Assembly (NCBI GenBank): GCA_964584785.1
Contig: CAZPBY010000030.1
Span: 16,862-80,861 of the forward strand
Direction of reading: 5' to 3'
Source of the DNA: JAHFTY01 sp964584785
Lineage (GTDB): Bacteria; Acidobacteriota; Terriglobia; 20CM-2-55-15
DNA: 64,000 nt
In this document: positions 1 through 9,780 of the stretch, piece by piece
Numbering within the stretch: position 1 is the stretch's first letter
Layout of the letters: the number at the start of each line of letters is the position of its first letter
Translations under genes and position numbers: made by a program
The notes under the pieces: model-generated
What the model saw: only the letters and a program-made list of their open reading frames with translations
The model's database searches: none
Told to the model about the DNA's origin: nothing

Positions 1-1211
1 CAGCCGGGAAGAATAAGGATGCCGTAACGGTCCGCGAGGTCGAAGAAATGATCGTCTTCCAGTTTGCCCTCCATGCGGATCGTGTTCAGATTCATGTCAC
101 GCACATAACGAATCTCGCTCTCCTGACGATCGGGAATCGCGCGAAGCAGCATGTCCGGAGCCCAGCCGCCGCCGCGAATAAGGATCGGCCTTCGATTGAC
201 CTTGAAGAGGCGTCCGCCCTGCTCGTTGAACTCGGAGGTGATTTCACGGATTCCGAATCGGGTTGTTTGCCGATCGGACACCTGTTTTCCATCGTCGAAC
301 TCCAGAGTCATTTCGTAGAGGTTCGGAGTGCCGGCTTCGGCGGGCCACCACAGGCGTGGATTAGTGACTTGTTGTGTGAATCGTATGGTCTTCGTCTCCT
401 TGGGATTCAACGAGACCCTCTGCGAGAACTCCATGCTTTCGATCTTGCCGCGCAACATGCCTTCAACAGTACGGTCCGACAAATTGCGGACTTCCGCAGA
501 AATCGCGAGGTCGGCCTGAGTCAGCGTCGTGTTGAGGTGTGTGGCAACGAATGGGTCGCGCAACGCGACGTCGCCCGTCGTTGTGATGTAGACGTCACGC
601 CAGATTCCCATGTTCTTGTCAGGCGGGGCGGGATTCCAATCGACCCAGGTGATGGCAAGATCCTCGACGTCGGGCGGGAACACTTCGACCTCGAGTGTAT
701 TGCGTCCGGAACGCCGCACGATGTCGGTGATGTCGAATTCAAACAGACGAAACGTTCCCGCTACGCGATCGGACTCTGCGATCTGCCGTCCATTCACCCA
801 GATGTTCGCTCGATAGTTGATCCCGTCGAAATGCAACGCCACGTGCGAATCGCGCGAGCCTGCCGGAGTCTCGAACTCGGTCCGAAATCGCCAGGGCCGG
901 CGAAACGGGCTGTCGTCCGGCATCGGGAGCGCGGAAAAGTTGCGGCCGATGGGATAAGAAGTGCCGGGAATCGCTCGAAGGTTCATGCCTAAATACGGGT
1001 CCGGATACACCTTATTCGCGACCAGCGCGGCCAGTACCGTCGTCGGAACAGACGTCGAATACCAGCGCTCGGATGTCGAGGATCGAAGCTGCCATTGATT
1101 CCGCAGCATTACCCTCGATGGCTCTGCCGCGGCCCGGCCCGCACAGAAGACCAGTAACATTACAGCCACACCAAACGACGTCTTTGTCAGGGTTTTCACG
1201 CTGAACAGCAT
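1..1211 (-). CDS. Glycoside hydrolase family 2 protein (exo-beta-glucosaminidase/mannosidase-like), partial
   Basis: An open frame runs on the minus strand from ATG at 1211 to the window edge without a stop, so only the first ~403 residues are present. The start shows a signal peptide (MLFSVKTLTKTSFGVAVMLL, then CAGRAAAE). A GH2 sugar-binding jelly-roll domain follows (about 60-200, with HFDGINYRANIWVNG), then an Ig-like sandwich, then the beginning of the TIM barrel with LIRGGGWAPDMLLR and MNLNTIRMEGK. That combination resembles exo-beta-D-glucosaminidases and endo-beta-mannosidases of GH2. The catalytic glutamates lie outside the window, so substrate is inferred. Probably a periplasmic or secreted exoglycosidase. 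Divergent from the EVE gene. Confidence 0.85.
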   Translation of the reverse strand, partial: MLFSVKTLTKTSFGVAVMLLVFCAGRAAAEPSRVMLRNQWQLRSSTSERWYSTSVPTTVLAALVANKVYPDPYLGMNLRAIPGTSYPIGRNFSALPMPDDSPFRRPWRFRTEFETPAGSRDSHVALHFDGINYRANIWVNGRQIAESDRVAGTFRLFEFDITDIVRRSGRNTLEVEVFPPDVEDLAITWVDWNPAPPDKNMGIWRDVYITTTGDVALRDPFVATHLNTTLTQADLAISAEVRNLSDRTVEGMLRGKIESMEFSQRVSLNPKETKTIRFTQQVTNPRLWWPAEAGTPNLYEMTLEFDDGKQVSDRQTTRFGIREITSEFNEQGGRLFKVNRRPILIRGGGWAPDMLLRAIPDRQESEIRYVRDMNLNTIRMEGKLEDDHFFDLADRYGILILPG

Positions 1212-1329
1212 GATCCTGCCACCGTTTTGTTGTCCAGCGAACTCACGGTTTTCGTGACGTTATGTGGGGTGGACACAATTAGTCCTGCAAAACGCTCTTG
1301 TAGTACGATGCGCCGGAGTGAATGCAATC

Positions 1330-1731
1330 ATGAACTGGTTAGTTAAAGAAGAGCCAACCCACTACAGCTTCGACGATCTGATGCGTGACGGACACACGTC
1401 GTGGACCGGCGTGCGAAACCCGGTTGCGCAGAAGAACATTCGTTCGATGCGCGAGGGAGACCGCGTTTTCTTTTACCACACTGGCGACGTGAAGGCCGTG
1501 GTCGGCATCGCGAAAGCCGCGTCCGCTCCCTACGCCGATCCTGCCGACAAGACGGGCAAGCTGTTTGCGATCGACATCAGGCCGGTGAAGAAGCTGAAGT
1601 CACCTGTGACACTGGCCGCCGTGAAGGCGGACAAAGCATTCGCGTCGTTTGCACTGGTCCGCATTTCCCGCCTCTCGGTCATGCCCGTCACCGACGACGA
1701 ATGGAAGCGCATCGAATCGATGGCTGGCTAA
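1330..1731 (+). CDS. EVE domain-containing protein
   Basis: A 133-residue protein that is essentially one EVE (PUA-like) domain: MNWLVKEEPTHYSFDDL at the start, WTGVRNPVAQKNIRSMREGDRVFFYH, then a GIAKA strand and a C-terminal VRISRLSVMPVTDDEW segment. The frame is open further upstream (to 1264), but homology begins at ATG 1330, so I use that start. EVE proteins are readers of modified nucleobases in DNA or RNA; human THYN1 belongs to the family. The ligand here is unknown. It is not next to a restriction system; the EVE-like gene near 61 kb is a different protein. Confidence 0.9.
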   Translation: MNWLVKEEPTHYSFDDLMRDGHTSWTGVRNPVAQKNIRSMREGDRVFFYHTGDVKAVVGIAKAASAPYADPADKTGKLFAIDIRPVKKLKSPVTLAAVKADKAFASFALVRISRLSVMPVTDDEWKRIESMAG

Positions 1732-1805
1732 CTGTCTGCTGAGAAGTTTTGGAACGATTTCCCCGCGGTACCGTCGAACAGCATATAATTTGTAGGGTAT
1801 TGACG

Positions 1806-2549
1806 ATGCGACGATCGATGATTTGGTTCCTGATTCTCCCACTTGCCGGACTGCTCTCAGGCTCTGCCGGTGCCCAATCTCCGCAGCCGAAAAAGATTCT
1901 CGACGATATGCTGACCGCTCTCGGCGGGCAAACTTATCTGGATGTCGACGACATGCACACGGCCGGCCGCTTCTATCAGTTCAAACGCGGGGAGCTCGCC
2001 GGCGGCGACACCTTTGAGGACTACCTCAAGTTTCCGCTGAAGGAACGAACCGAGTTCGGGAAAGAGAAGAGGAAGGAAATCCAAATCAACAATGGGGACA
2101 AAGGCTGGAAAATCACCCCCAAGGACAAAGACCCGAAGGAACAGGTTCCCGCCGAGATTCAGGAATTCAAAGCGAATTTCCAGACCTCGATTGATTACAT
2201 CCTGAGATTCACTTTATCGGATGCCAAAACGACGATCCAGCATGTGGGCAGCGAGATCATCGATTTCAACCGCGCCGACTTGATCGAGATCCGGGATCCT
2301 GCAAAGAATCGAATCGTGTTCTTCATCGATCGCACGACGAAGCTTCCCGTAAAAATGCAGGTCCGCCGGTCGGATGAAAAGATTCTGCGGGAAGAGCGGT
2401 ACGGCAACTGGCACGCGTTTCAGAGCGTCCTGACGCCGCTTTACGTCGGCCGTTTTACGGACGGCGAGAAAACCATGGAGATTCGTCTGGAATCCGCCGT
2501 TTATAATTCAAATCTCTCGGATAGCCTGTTCACCGTTTCCAAGAAATAG
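1806..2549 (+). CDS. Secreted protein, outer-membrane lipoprotein-sorting (LolA-like) fold suspected
   Basis: A 247-residue exported protein. From ATG 1806 it has a clear signal peptide (MRRSMIWFLILPLAGLLSG, AGA-Q cleavage). The mature part begins with a helix containing LDDMLTALGGQTYLDV and continues as alternating beta strands with DKGWKI and NRIVFFIDRTTKLPVKMQVRR, the pattern of LolA/LppX-type unclosed barrels that bind lipids. No lipobox is present. I infer a periplasmic carrier or sensor; no specific function can be assigned. It ends 6 bases before hslV, but a functional tie to hslVU is not evident. Confidence 0.55.
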   Translation: MRRSMIWFLILPLAGLLSGSAGAQSPQPKKILDDMLTALGGQTYLDVDDMHTAGRFYQFKRGELAGGDTFEDYLKFPLKERTEFGKEKRKEIQINNGDKGWKITPKDKDPKEQVPAEIQEFKANFQTSIDYILRFTLSDAKTTIQHVGSEIIDFNRADLIEIRDPAKNRIVFFIDRTTKLPVKMQVRRSDEKILREERYGNWHAFQSVLTPLYVGRFTDGEKTMEIRLESAVYNSNLSDSLFTVSKK

Positions 2550-2555
2550 CATTTC

Positions 2556-3092
2556 ATGAAGTTTGAAACACGTTCGACGACGATTATCTGCGTCCGCAGA
2601 GACGGCAAGGTGGCGCTGGCCGGCGACGGCCAGGTCACGCTGGGTGACACGGTGATCAAGCATGGGGCGCATAAGATCCGACGTCTTTACAACGACAGAA
2701 TCCTGGCCGGATTCGCAGGCTCATCGGCGGACAGCTTCGCTTTGTTTTCGCGGTTCGAAGCCAAGTTGGAGCAGTATCACGGCAACCTCGGCCGTTCGGC
2801 GGTTGAGCTGGCCAAGGACTGGCGAACCGATCGCGCATTGCGCCATCTCGAAGCCGTGATGATCGTTGCGGACGACAAGACAACCTTTCTCATCGCGGGC
2901 AACGGCGACTTGATCGAACCGGATGACGGCATTGTGGCCATCGGTTCCGGCGGCGCCTACGCCCTCGCGGCAGCTCGCGCCCTTTCGAAATACACCAATC
3001 TCAGCGCGCGTGAAATCGCCGAGGAATCGATGCGCATCGCCGGGAAGATCTGCATTTACACGAATGAGAGCGTGACCATCGAAGAGTTGTAG
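2556..3092 (+). CDS. hslV: ATP-dependent protease subunit HslV
   Basis: The 178-residue peptidase subunit of the HslVU (ClpYQ) protease. The proteasome-beta-type fold is shown by STTIICVRRDGKVALAGDGQ, HGAHKIRRLYNDRILAGFAG and AIGSGGAYALAAARAL. The catalytic N-terminal threonine should be the first Thr of the TT pair at residues 8-9, so a seven-residue pro-segment (MKFETRS) must be removed, unlike the single Met of E. coli HslV; a short MKF-type extension is also known from Thermotoga-like HslV. Length is typical. It is followed directly by hslU, as usual, and the two form stacked dodecamer-hexamer rings in the cytoplasm. Confidence 0.97.
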   Translation: MKFETRSTTIICVRRDGKVALAGDGQVTLGDTVIKHGAHKIRRLYNDRILAGFAGSSADSFALFSRFEAKLEQYHGNLGRSAVELAKDWRTDRALRHLEAVMIVADDKTTFLIAGNGDLIEPDDGIVAIGSGGAYALAAARALSKYTNLSAREIAEESMRIAGKICIYTNESVTIEEL

Positions 3093-3149
3093 CTGGCCCT
3101 TTGCTACAATGAATCATTGCCCGTGGCCCCGACGGCGGGCATTTCAATT

Positions 3150-4538
<1,389 letters not shown>

Positions 4539-4553
4539 GGAGTGTCGTCTCCA

Positions 4554-5486
4554 TTGCGAGCGCTTCTTCTTGCCGTCGCGCTGCTCGCCGGTTGCGGGAA
4601 GGTCGCGGATCCCAGGCCGCCGTCCATTCGTATCCCCGAACCCCTACGCGACCTGTCTGCCAGTCAAAACTCGCGCGACATCGTTTTGGCGTGGACCAAC
4701 CCGCTTCACAACATCGACAACTCGCTCGCGCTGGATCCTGCCATTGTTCACATCACCGAGAACGGCACTCCCATTTCTGCAGTGCCGGCGACGGGACCCG
4801 GCAAGTCGCAGTCGGTTGTGATCCCGGTCGGTAACTCGACCGGGAACCTGCAAACGTTTTCGGTTTGGATCGAAACCAAACGCGGCAAGTTGTCCGATGT
4901 TGCTACGGTCACTATGACGCCGGTCGAGACTCCCGGCGCAGTGCGGGAATTACGAGCCGTCGTGGACCAGTATGAAATTCAGCTGTCCTGGCTGCCGCCC
5001 GCGGACCATCCGGAATTTGCGAACGGATATTTTGTGCGGCGGACGGACCGCGACTCAGGGCCGGTGTTAACGAATCAGACATCCTTAAGGGACAATTCCT
5101 ACGATCGCGACAAGGTCTACACGTATGAAGTCCTCTCCGCCCGACAGGCTGACACGAGTTGGATTCCGGGGGGAACGGCTTCGCCTCTGCAAGTGCCGGC
5201 CGTCGATCGCACGCCGCCGAAAACTCCCACAGGGCTGCAGGTTGTCGTCTCGACGGATGGCGCGTATGTCACCTGGGAGGCCAACGACGAGCTGGATCTG
5301 GCCGGCTATCGCGTGTTTCGCGACGGCCAGCCGGTGAGCCCGAGTCTGCAAACCGGAAACTCCTATTTTGATCCGATGTATCGCTCAGGGGTCGGGTACT
5401 CGGTATCCGCGGTTGATGAATTCGGTAATGCGAGCCTTCCCTCCGCTCCGGCGCCGGGTCGTAATGCCGCCGGTGGCAGGTTTTGA
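4554..5486 (+). CDS. Fibronectin type III domain lipoprotein
   Basis: A lipoprotein of about 310 residues. AAGGAG at 4537-4542 overlaps the possible GTG start at 4542, so the SD fits better with TTG at 4554, giving RALLLAVALLAGC, a signal peptide ending in a lipobox (LAGC). After it come about three beta-sandwich modules of Fn3 type, for example PGAVRELRAVVDQYEIQLSW and PKTPTGLQVVVSTDGAYVTW, with Trp and Tyr at the usual positions. The role is presumably in adhesion or envelope assembly; no catalytic motif is seen. It follows hslU by 15 bases and is probably in the same transcript. Confidence 0.8.
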   Translation: MRALLLAVALLAGCGKVADPRPPSIRIPEPLRDLSASQNSRDIVLAWTNPLHNIDNSLALDPAIVHITENGTPISAVPATGPGKSQSVVIPVGNSTGNLQTFSVWIETKRGKLSDVATVTMTPVETPGAVRELRAVVDQYEIQLSWLPPADHPEFANGYFVRRTDRDSGPVLTNQTSLRDNSYDRDKVYTYEVLSARQADTSWIPGGTASPLQVPAVDRTPPKTPTGLQVVVSTDGAYVTWEANDELDLAGYRVFRDGQPVSPSLQTGNSYFDPMYRSGVGYSVSAVDEFGNASLPSAPAPGRNAAGGRF

Positions 5487-5516
5487 TAAGATAGCCTCCA
5501 CTCTGGAGACTCACTT

Positions 5517-6167
5517 ATGAAGTTCTTTCTCGATACAGCCAACCTGAATGAGATTCGTGAAGCCGCGGCGACAGGCGTACTGGATGGCATCACAACGAAC
5601 CCCACTTTGATTTCGAAGGAAGGGAATTCCTTCGAGGATCAGCTTCTCAAGATTTGCAGCATCGTTGACGGGCCGATCAGCGCGGAAACCGTCAGCCGGG
5701 ATGCCCCGGGCATGGTGGAAGAAGGACGGCATCTGGCAAAGCTTCATCGAAACATCGTGGTGAAGTGTCCGATGACGCGTGAAGGTCTGAAGGCCACGAA
5801 GATTTTGAGCACCGAAGGCATTCGCGTCAACGTCACGCTGGTCTTTTCCGCACCGCAGGCGATTCTCGCCGCCAAGGCGGGCGCATACTTCGTGAGCCCG
5901 TTCGTCGGGCGTCTGGACGACATCGGCCAGGACGGTATGGCTTTGATTAAGGACGTCGTTCAAATCTTCAACAACTACGAGTTCACGACACAGGTGCTGG
6001 TGGCGTCGGTTCGGCATCCGATTCATATAATTCAGGCCGCGCTTCTCGGCGCCGACATCTGCACGTTGCCTGCGAAGGTTTTCGAACAGATGCTGAAACA
6101 TCCGTTGACCGATCGCGGCGTCGAGCAATTCCTGAAAGATTGGGAGAAGGTTCCCGTCATCAAGTAG
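5517..6167 (+). CDS. tal: Transaldolase, fructose-6-phosphate-aldolase-like subfamily
   Basis: A 216-residue small transaldolase. It starts MKFFLDTANLNEIREA and has GITTNPTLISKEG, the Schiff-base lysine in NIVVKCPMT (Lys83), VNVTLVFS, and SPFVGRLDD. Enzymes of this short class transfer dihydroxyacetone units between sugar phosphates in the pentose phosphate pathway, or act as fructose-6-phosphate aldolases; the two activities cannot be told apart with certainty from this sequence. The presence of KCPMT and the size favour the transaldolase (TalC-type) reading. A GGAG lies upstream of ATG 5517. The carboxylase gene starts 7 bases downstream. Confidence 0.93.
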   Translation: MKFFLDTANLNEIREAAATGVLDGITTNPTLISKEGNSFEDQLLKICSIVDGPISAETVSRDAPGMVEEGRHLAKLHRNIVVKCPMTREGLKATKILSTEGIRVNVTLVFSAPQAILAAKAGAYFVSPFVGRLDDIGQDGMALIKDVVQIFNNYEFTTQVLVASVRHPIHIIQAALLGADICTLPAKVFEQMLKHPLTDRGVEQFLKDWEKVPVIK

Positions 6168-6174
6168 TCGACCC

Positions 6175-7734
6175 ATGCCCAAGCTCACGGCACAGGATCG
6201 GCTACAACGTCTTCTTGAATTGAACAACCAGGCCGAGCTCGGTGGCGGCAAGGACCGTCTCGAGCGGCAGAAAGCCGACGGCAAGCTAACGGCGCGCGAG
6301 CGGATCGCACTGCTGTTGGATAAGGATACGTTCGAGGAGATCGACAAATTCGTCACGCATCGCTGCCTCGACTTCGGAATGCAGGAGCAGCAGTATCCGG
6401 GCGACGGCGTCATCGCGGGTTACGGGCGAATCGATGGACGGCTCGTCTACGTTTTTGCGCAGGATTTCACGGTCTTCGGCGGTTCGCTCAGCGAAACCAA
6501 CGCGCAGAAGATATGCAAGATCATGGATCTCGCCGTGAAGATGGGCGCGCCTGTTATCGGTTTGAATGATTCGGGCGGCGCGCGGATTCAGGAAGGCGTC
6601 ATGTCGCTCGGCGGGTATGCCGACATCTTCCTGCGCAATACATTGTCTTCGGGTGTGATTCCCCAGATCTCCGCGATCATGGGTCCGTGTGCGGGCGGCG
6701 CCGTGTATTCGCCGGCGATCACCGATTTCATCGCGATGGTCGACAAGACGAGTTACATGTTCGTCACTGGTCCGGACGTCATCAAGACCGTCACGCATGA
6801 AGAAGTCACCAAGGATCAGCTCGGCGGCGCAATGACCCACAACAGCACGAGCGGTGTCGCGCATTTCATTTCACACAACGACAAGGAATGCCTGCTGCTG
6901 CTGCGCGAGCTCTTTTCGTTTCTTCCTTCGAACAATCTGGAGGATCCGCCGAAGAAATCCTGCAGCGATCCGTGGAATCGCGCCGACGAAGCGCTCGACA
7001 CGATGGTTCCCGCAGAGTCGAACATCCCGTATGACATCAAAGACGTGATTCATGCGGCCGTCGACGAGAACTACTTTTTTGAGGTGCAGGAGCATTACGC
7101 GAGAAATCTGGTGATCGGATTTGCGCGCCTGGACGGGCGTCCGGTGGGTATCGTCGCGAACCAGCCCGCCTACCTTGCGGGTTGTCTGGACATCGCCGGT
7201 TCGATAAAAGGCGCGCGCTTTGTAAGGTTCTGCGACGCGTTCAATATCCCGCTGGTCACCTTTGAAGACGTTCCTGGATTTCTGCCGGGAACGACTCAGG
7301 AGTTCGGCGGAATCATCAAGCACGGCGCGAAACTACTGTTCGCGTTTGCGGAAGCGACCGTTCCCAAGATTACCGTGATCACACGAAAAGCATACGGTGG
7401 CGCATACTGCGTCATGGCGAGCAAACACATTCGAACGGACGTGAACTTTGCCTATCCCACTGCTGAAATCGCCGTGATGGGCCCGGAAGGCGCAGTCAAT
7501 ATCATCTATCGGCGAGAGCTCTCAGGCGCCAAAAACGTGGAGAAAGCGCGGCAGGAGAAAGTGGAGGAGTTCACCGAGAAATTTGCGAATCCCTACATTG
7601 CCGCCGAACACGGTTTCATCGACGAGATTATTCAACCACGCTACACCCGCCAGAAGCTCATCACCGCGCTTCGCATGCTCGACAGCAAGCGGGATTCGAA
7701 CCCTCCAAAGAAGCACGGGAATATCCCACTCTGA
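6175..7734 (+). CDS. Acyl-CoA carboxylase carboxyltransferase (beta) subunit, PccB-like
   Basis: A 519-residue biotin-dependent carboxyltransferase. The family marks are RLERQKADGKLTARERI at the N-terminus, the first oxyanion site GPCAGGAVYSPAI and the second crotonase-like half with FEDVPGFLPGTTQE and ITRKAYGGAYCVMASKH. It moves CO2 from carboxybiotin to propionyl- or acetyl-CoA. The residue known to tune acyl choice in Streptomyces PccB/AccB (Asp versus Ile) is Cys412 here, so substrate is uncertain. No biotin carboxylase or BCCP gene is nearby, so the partner subunits lie elsewhere. Confidence 0.93.
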   Translation: MPKLTAQDRLQRLLELNNQAELGGGKDRLERQKADGKLTARERIALLLDKDTFEEIDKFVTHRCLDFGMQEQQYPGDGVIAGYGRIDGRLVYVFAQDFTVFGGSLSETNAQKICKIMDLAVKMGAPVIGLNDSGGARIQEGVMSLGGYADIFLRNTLSSGVIPQISAIMGPCAGGAVYSPAITDFIAMVDKTSYMFVTGPDVIKTVTHEEVTKDQLGGAMTHNSTSGVAHFISHNDKECLLLLRELFSFLPSNNLEDPPKKSCSDPWNRADEALDTMVPAESNIPYDIKDVIHAAVDENYFFEVQEHYARNLVIGFARLDGRPVGIVANQPAYLAGCLDIAGSIKGARFVRFCDAFNIPLVTFEDVPGFLPGTTQEFGGIIKHGAKLLFAFAEATVPKITVITRKAYGGAYCVMASKHIRTDVNFAYPTAEIAVMGPEGAVNIIYRRELSGAKNVEKARQEKVEEFTEKFANPYIAAEHGFIDEIIQPRYTRQKLITALRMLDSKRDSNPPKKHGNIPL

Positions 7735-7759
7735 ACCGGTTTCACGGATCCTGTCGCCG

Positions 7760-8706
7760 TTAAGATGCTTCCAGGCCGCGCATCGACGCGACCTTCTGGC
7801 CGATCCGTAAAGACTGATCGTAAATCCATCCCACGCGAAGGCCGCCGGGCAGACGATGCCTTCCGATGGCGTTCAAGCCGGCGGAGGCAATGCAGCCGCA
7901 CTGCTTGCAATCCGGGTTTCCGCCAAACTGGCACGGCGAGACTCGTGTCTTCAGGTCTGCAGTCACGGTGTGTGTGGTCCGCGCAAAGATGCATTCTTTC
8001 GGGCTGGATGGAGGGTTCAGAAACCCATCGAGCAGGGTTGCCGGCGTTGCGAGTTTTGGGAACCGGTTTCGCAACGCGATCAACTCGCGGATGAGTTCCA
8101 CACGGGCAGTACGAGGAATAATTTCGTAACTCGTTTCTCCGATTTGCGGCGTGAACAGGCTGATCCAGATCTTTTGCGTTTCGGGCCGCGCACTCCAGAA
8201 TTCGAGAAACTCGCGGATGTAGCCTGGCCGTTCGGTCATCTGCCGGGTGACCGTACAATGCACCGTGATCCGATGCCCTGCAATGTTCTTCAGGATGCGA
8301 TCGTAGGTTGCCGGCTTCCGGCGCTGATCGTGTTCCGGTTGGAGGCCGTCGATCGACACGACGATCGTTCGGTCGAATCCGCTGCCACTCCAGCGGTATG
8401 TGACGAACCGCGCTCGTCACCAGTTGAATGTGGATGCCGCGCGCGGAAACCTCGGGCAGGATTTGTTCGAGTTCGCGAAATCGTACCAGCGGTTCGCCGC
8501 CGACGATGGAGAGGTGCAGGGGTTTGTACCGATCAATGGTTTGCAAAAAACGCCGACCGAGTTCGTCACCCTTGAAGTCGCTGACCTGTTTCAGAGCCAG
8601 TCCGCCGCCAAGATGATCGTCGCCGTAGGCGACGACATCCTGGGCACGATAGCGGACACTCGCGCGTGATTTCGATGGATAAAAATGGTGACTCGAATTG
8701 GAGTTG
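7760..8706 (-). pseudogene. Radical SAM protein, frameshifted twice
   Basis: Three minus-strand pieces in different frames make up one radical SAM protein. Piece one (about 8706-8634) reads FLSIEITRECPLSCPGC, the CxxxCxxC cluster motif. Piece two (about 8630-8382) continues AYGDDHLGGGLALKQVSDF and LHLSIVGGEPL. Piece three (about 8380-7760) reads TIVVSIDGLQPEHD to a stop at 7760 and includes a Cys-rich C-terminus (PDCKQCGC). The shifts lie at about 8631-8634 and about 8381, each one extra base or an equivalent change. No usable start codon sits between the aminotransferase stop (8707) and the first motif. Decay or sequencing errors are both possible; the C-terminal piece is too well kept for old decay. 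Confidence 0.8.
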
Positions 8707-9780
8707 TTATTTTGACTCGTTCAGAGCGTTACGAAGAAGCACGATAGCTTTTTTCACCATCGTCGTGTCGCCGCCAATTCCGATTCGAAAATGATCGGGC
8801 ATCTCGAAGAATCGGCCCGGCACGACTGAGGTTTGATACTTTTCGCGGAGGAGTTCGCAGAGGTTTCCGGAGTCGCCGCTTTTCAAACGTGGAAACACAA
8901 CGGTACCGAAAGGCGGGCGTACTGTTTCCAATCCGGACTGCGAGTCGAGAAATTCGTCGAGCAGCGCGCGATTGCTCCGGAGCAGTGCTTCGGCGCGCCG
9001 GGCGATCCCGTCGAGTTGCCGAAAAGCGGCGACGGCAAGGCGCTCCGCCGGATGCGCGGCGGTGGCATAAAACAAATCCAGAAGGCGCCACATTCTCGTG
9101 GCGAGAGCGGGTTCAGCGAGAATCCAGCCGCAGCGCAGGCCGCTTAAACCATAAGCTTTCGTCAGGCTGCTCGTCACAATGAATTCCGGACCCAGATGAA
9201 ACGCCGAGCGCGCCGGCCGTCCGCAGACGGACAGCAATTCCAGATAGACCTCGTCGACGAGAACTCGCGCTCCGACGCTGCGAGCGATATCGCGAATCTG
9301 CAGCAAGGTTGGTTCTTCAGTCAGGACGCTGCTGGGATTATGCAGGTTTGTCATGACGATCAACCGTGTGCGCGCGTTCACAAGATGACCGAGTTCATCC
9401 GCGTCCACTCGAAAGCCGTCGGTTCTTCGGTGGAATCGCCTGACGTTTGCGCCGAGAAAATTCGCCACGGAAAGAAGAGGATCGTAAGCGGGATGCTCGA
9501 TCAATACGTCGTCGCCTCGATCCAGAACAGTCGCCATCGCCAGATGATTTGCGAACGACGTGCCCATCGCGGTAACAACGCAGTCTTCGGTCACGCCGTA
9601 TCTTGACGCGATATTCCGTACCAGCGGCGGATATCCGTATCCACTCGTGCTCGTGAGCTCGATATCGCCGGGCGTGATCTCGAGTTCGCTGATCGGATAT
9701 GAAAGAACGCCGCTTGCCGCAAGATTGAATGGCGCGGCGGATTGAGTTTTAGCCCACTCCATGTAGTCGGATCGTTTCAT
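8707..9780 (-). CDS. PLP-dependent aminotransferase, class I/II
   Basis: A 357-residue fold-type I aminotransferase. Marks are STSGYGYPPLVRNIASRYGV near residues 40-60, MTNLHNPSSVLTEE (Asn binding the PLP ring), VLVDEVYLEL (the Asp to the pyridine N), the Schiff-base lysine in SSLTKAYGLSGLRCGW, and the Arg of HFRIGIGG near the C-terminus that normally holds the substrate carboxylate. The specific amino acid is not evident. The frame is open further upstream, but ATG 9780 overlaps the permease stop by four bases (ATGA), which argues for translational coupling; the transporter and enzyme probably serve one amino acid. Confidence 0.9.
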   Translation of the reverse strand: MKRSDYMEWAKTQSAAPFNLAASGVLSYPISELEITPGDIELTSTSGYGYPPLVRNIASRYGVTEDCVVTAMGTSFANHLAMATVLDRGDDVLIEHPAYDPLLSVANFLGANVRRFHRRTDGFRVDADELGHLVNARTRLIVMTNLHNPSSVLTEEPTLLQIRDIARSVGARVLVDEVYLELLSVCGRPARSAFHLGPEFIVTSSLTKAYGLSGLRCGWILAEPALATRMWRLLDLFYATAAHPAERLAVAAFRQLDGIARRAEALLRSNRALLDEFLDSQSGLETVRPPFGTVVFPRLKSGDSGNLCELLREKYQTSVVPGRFFEMPDHFRIGIGGDTTMVKKAIVLLRNALNESK

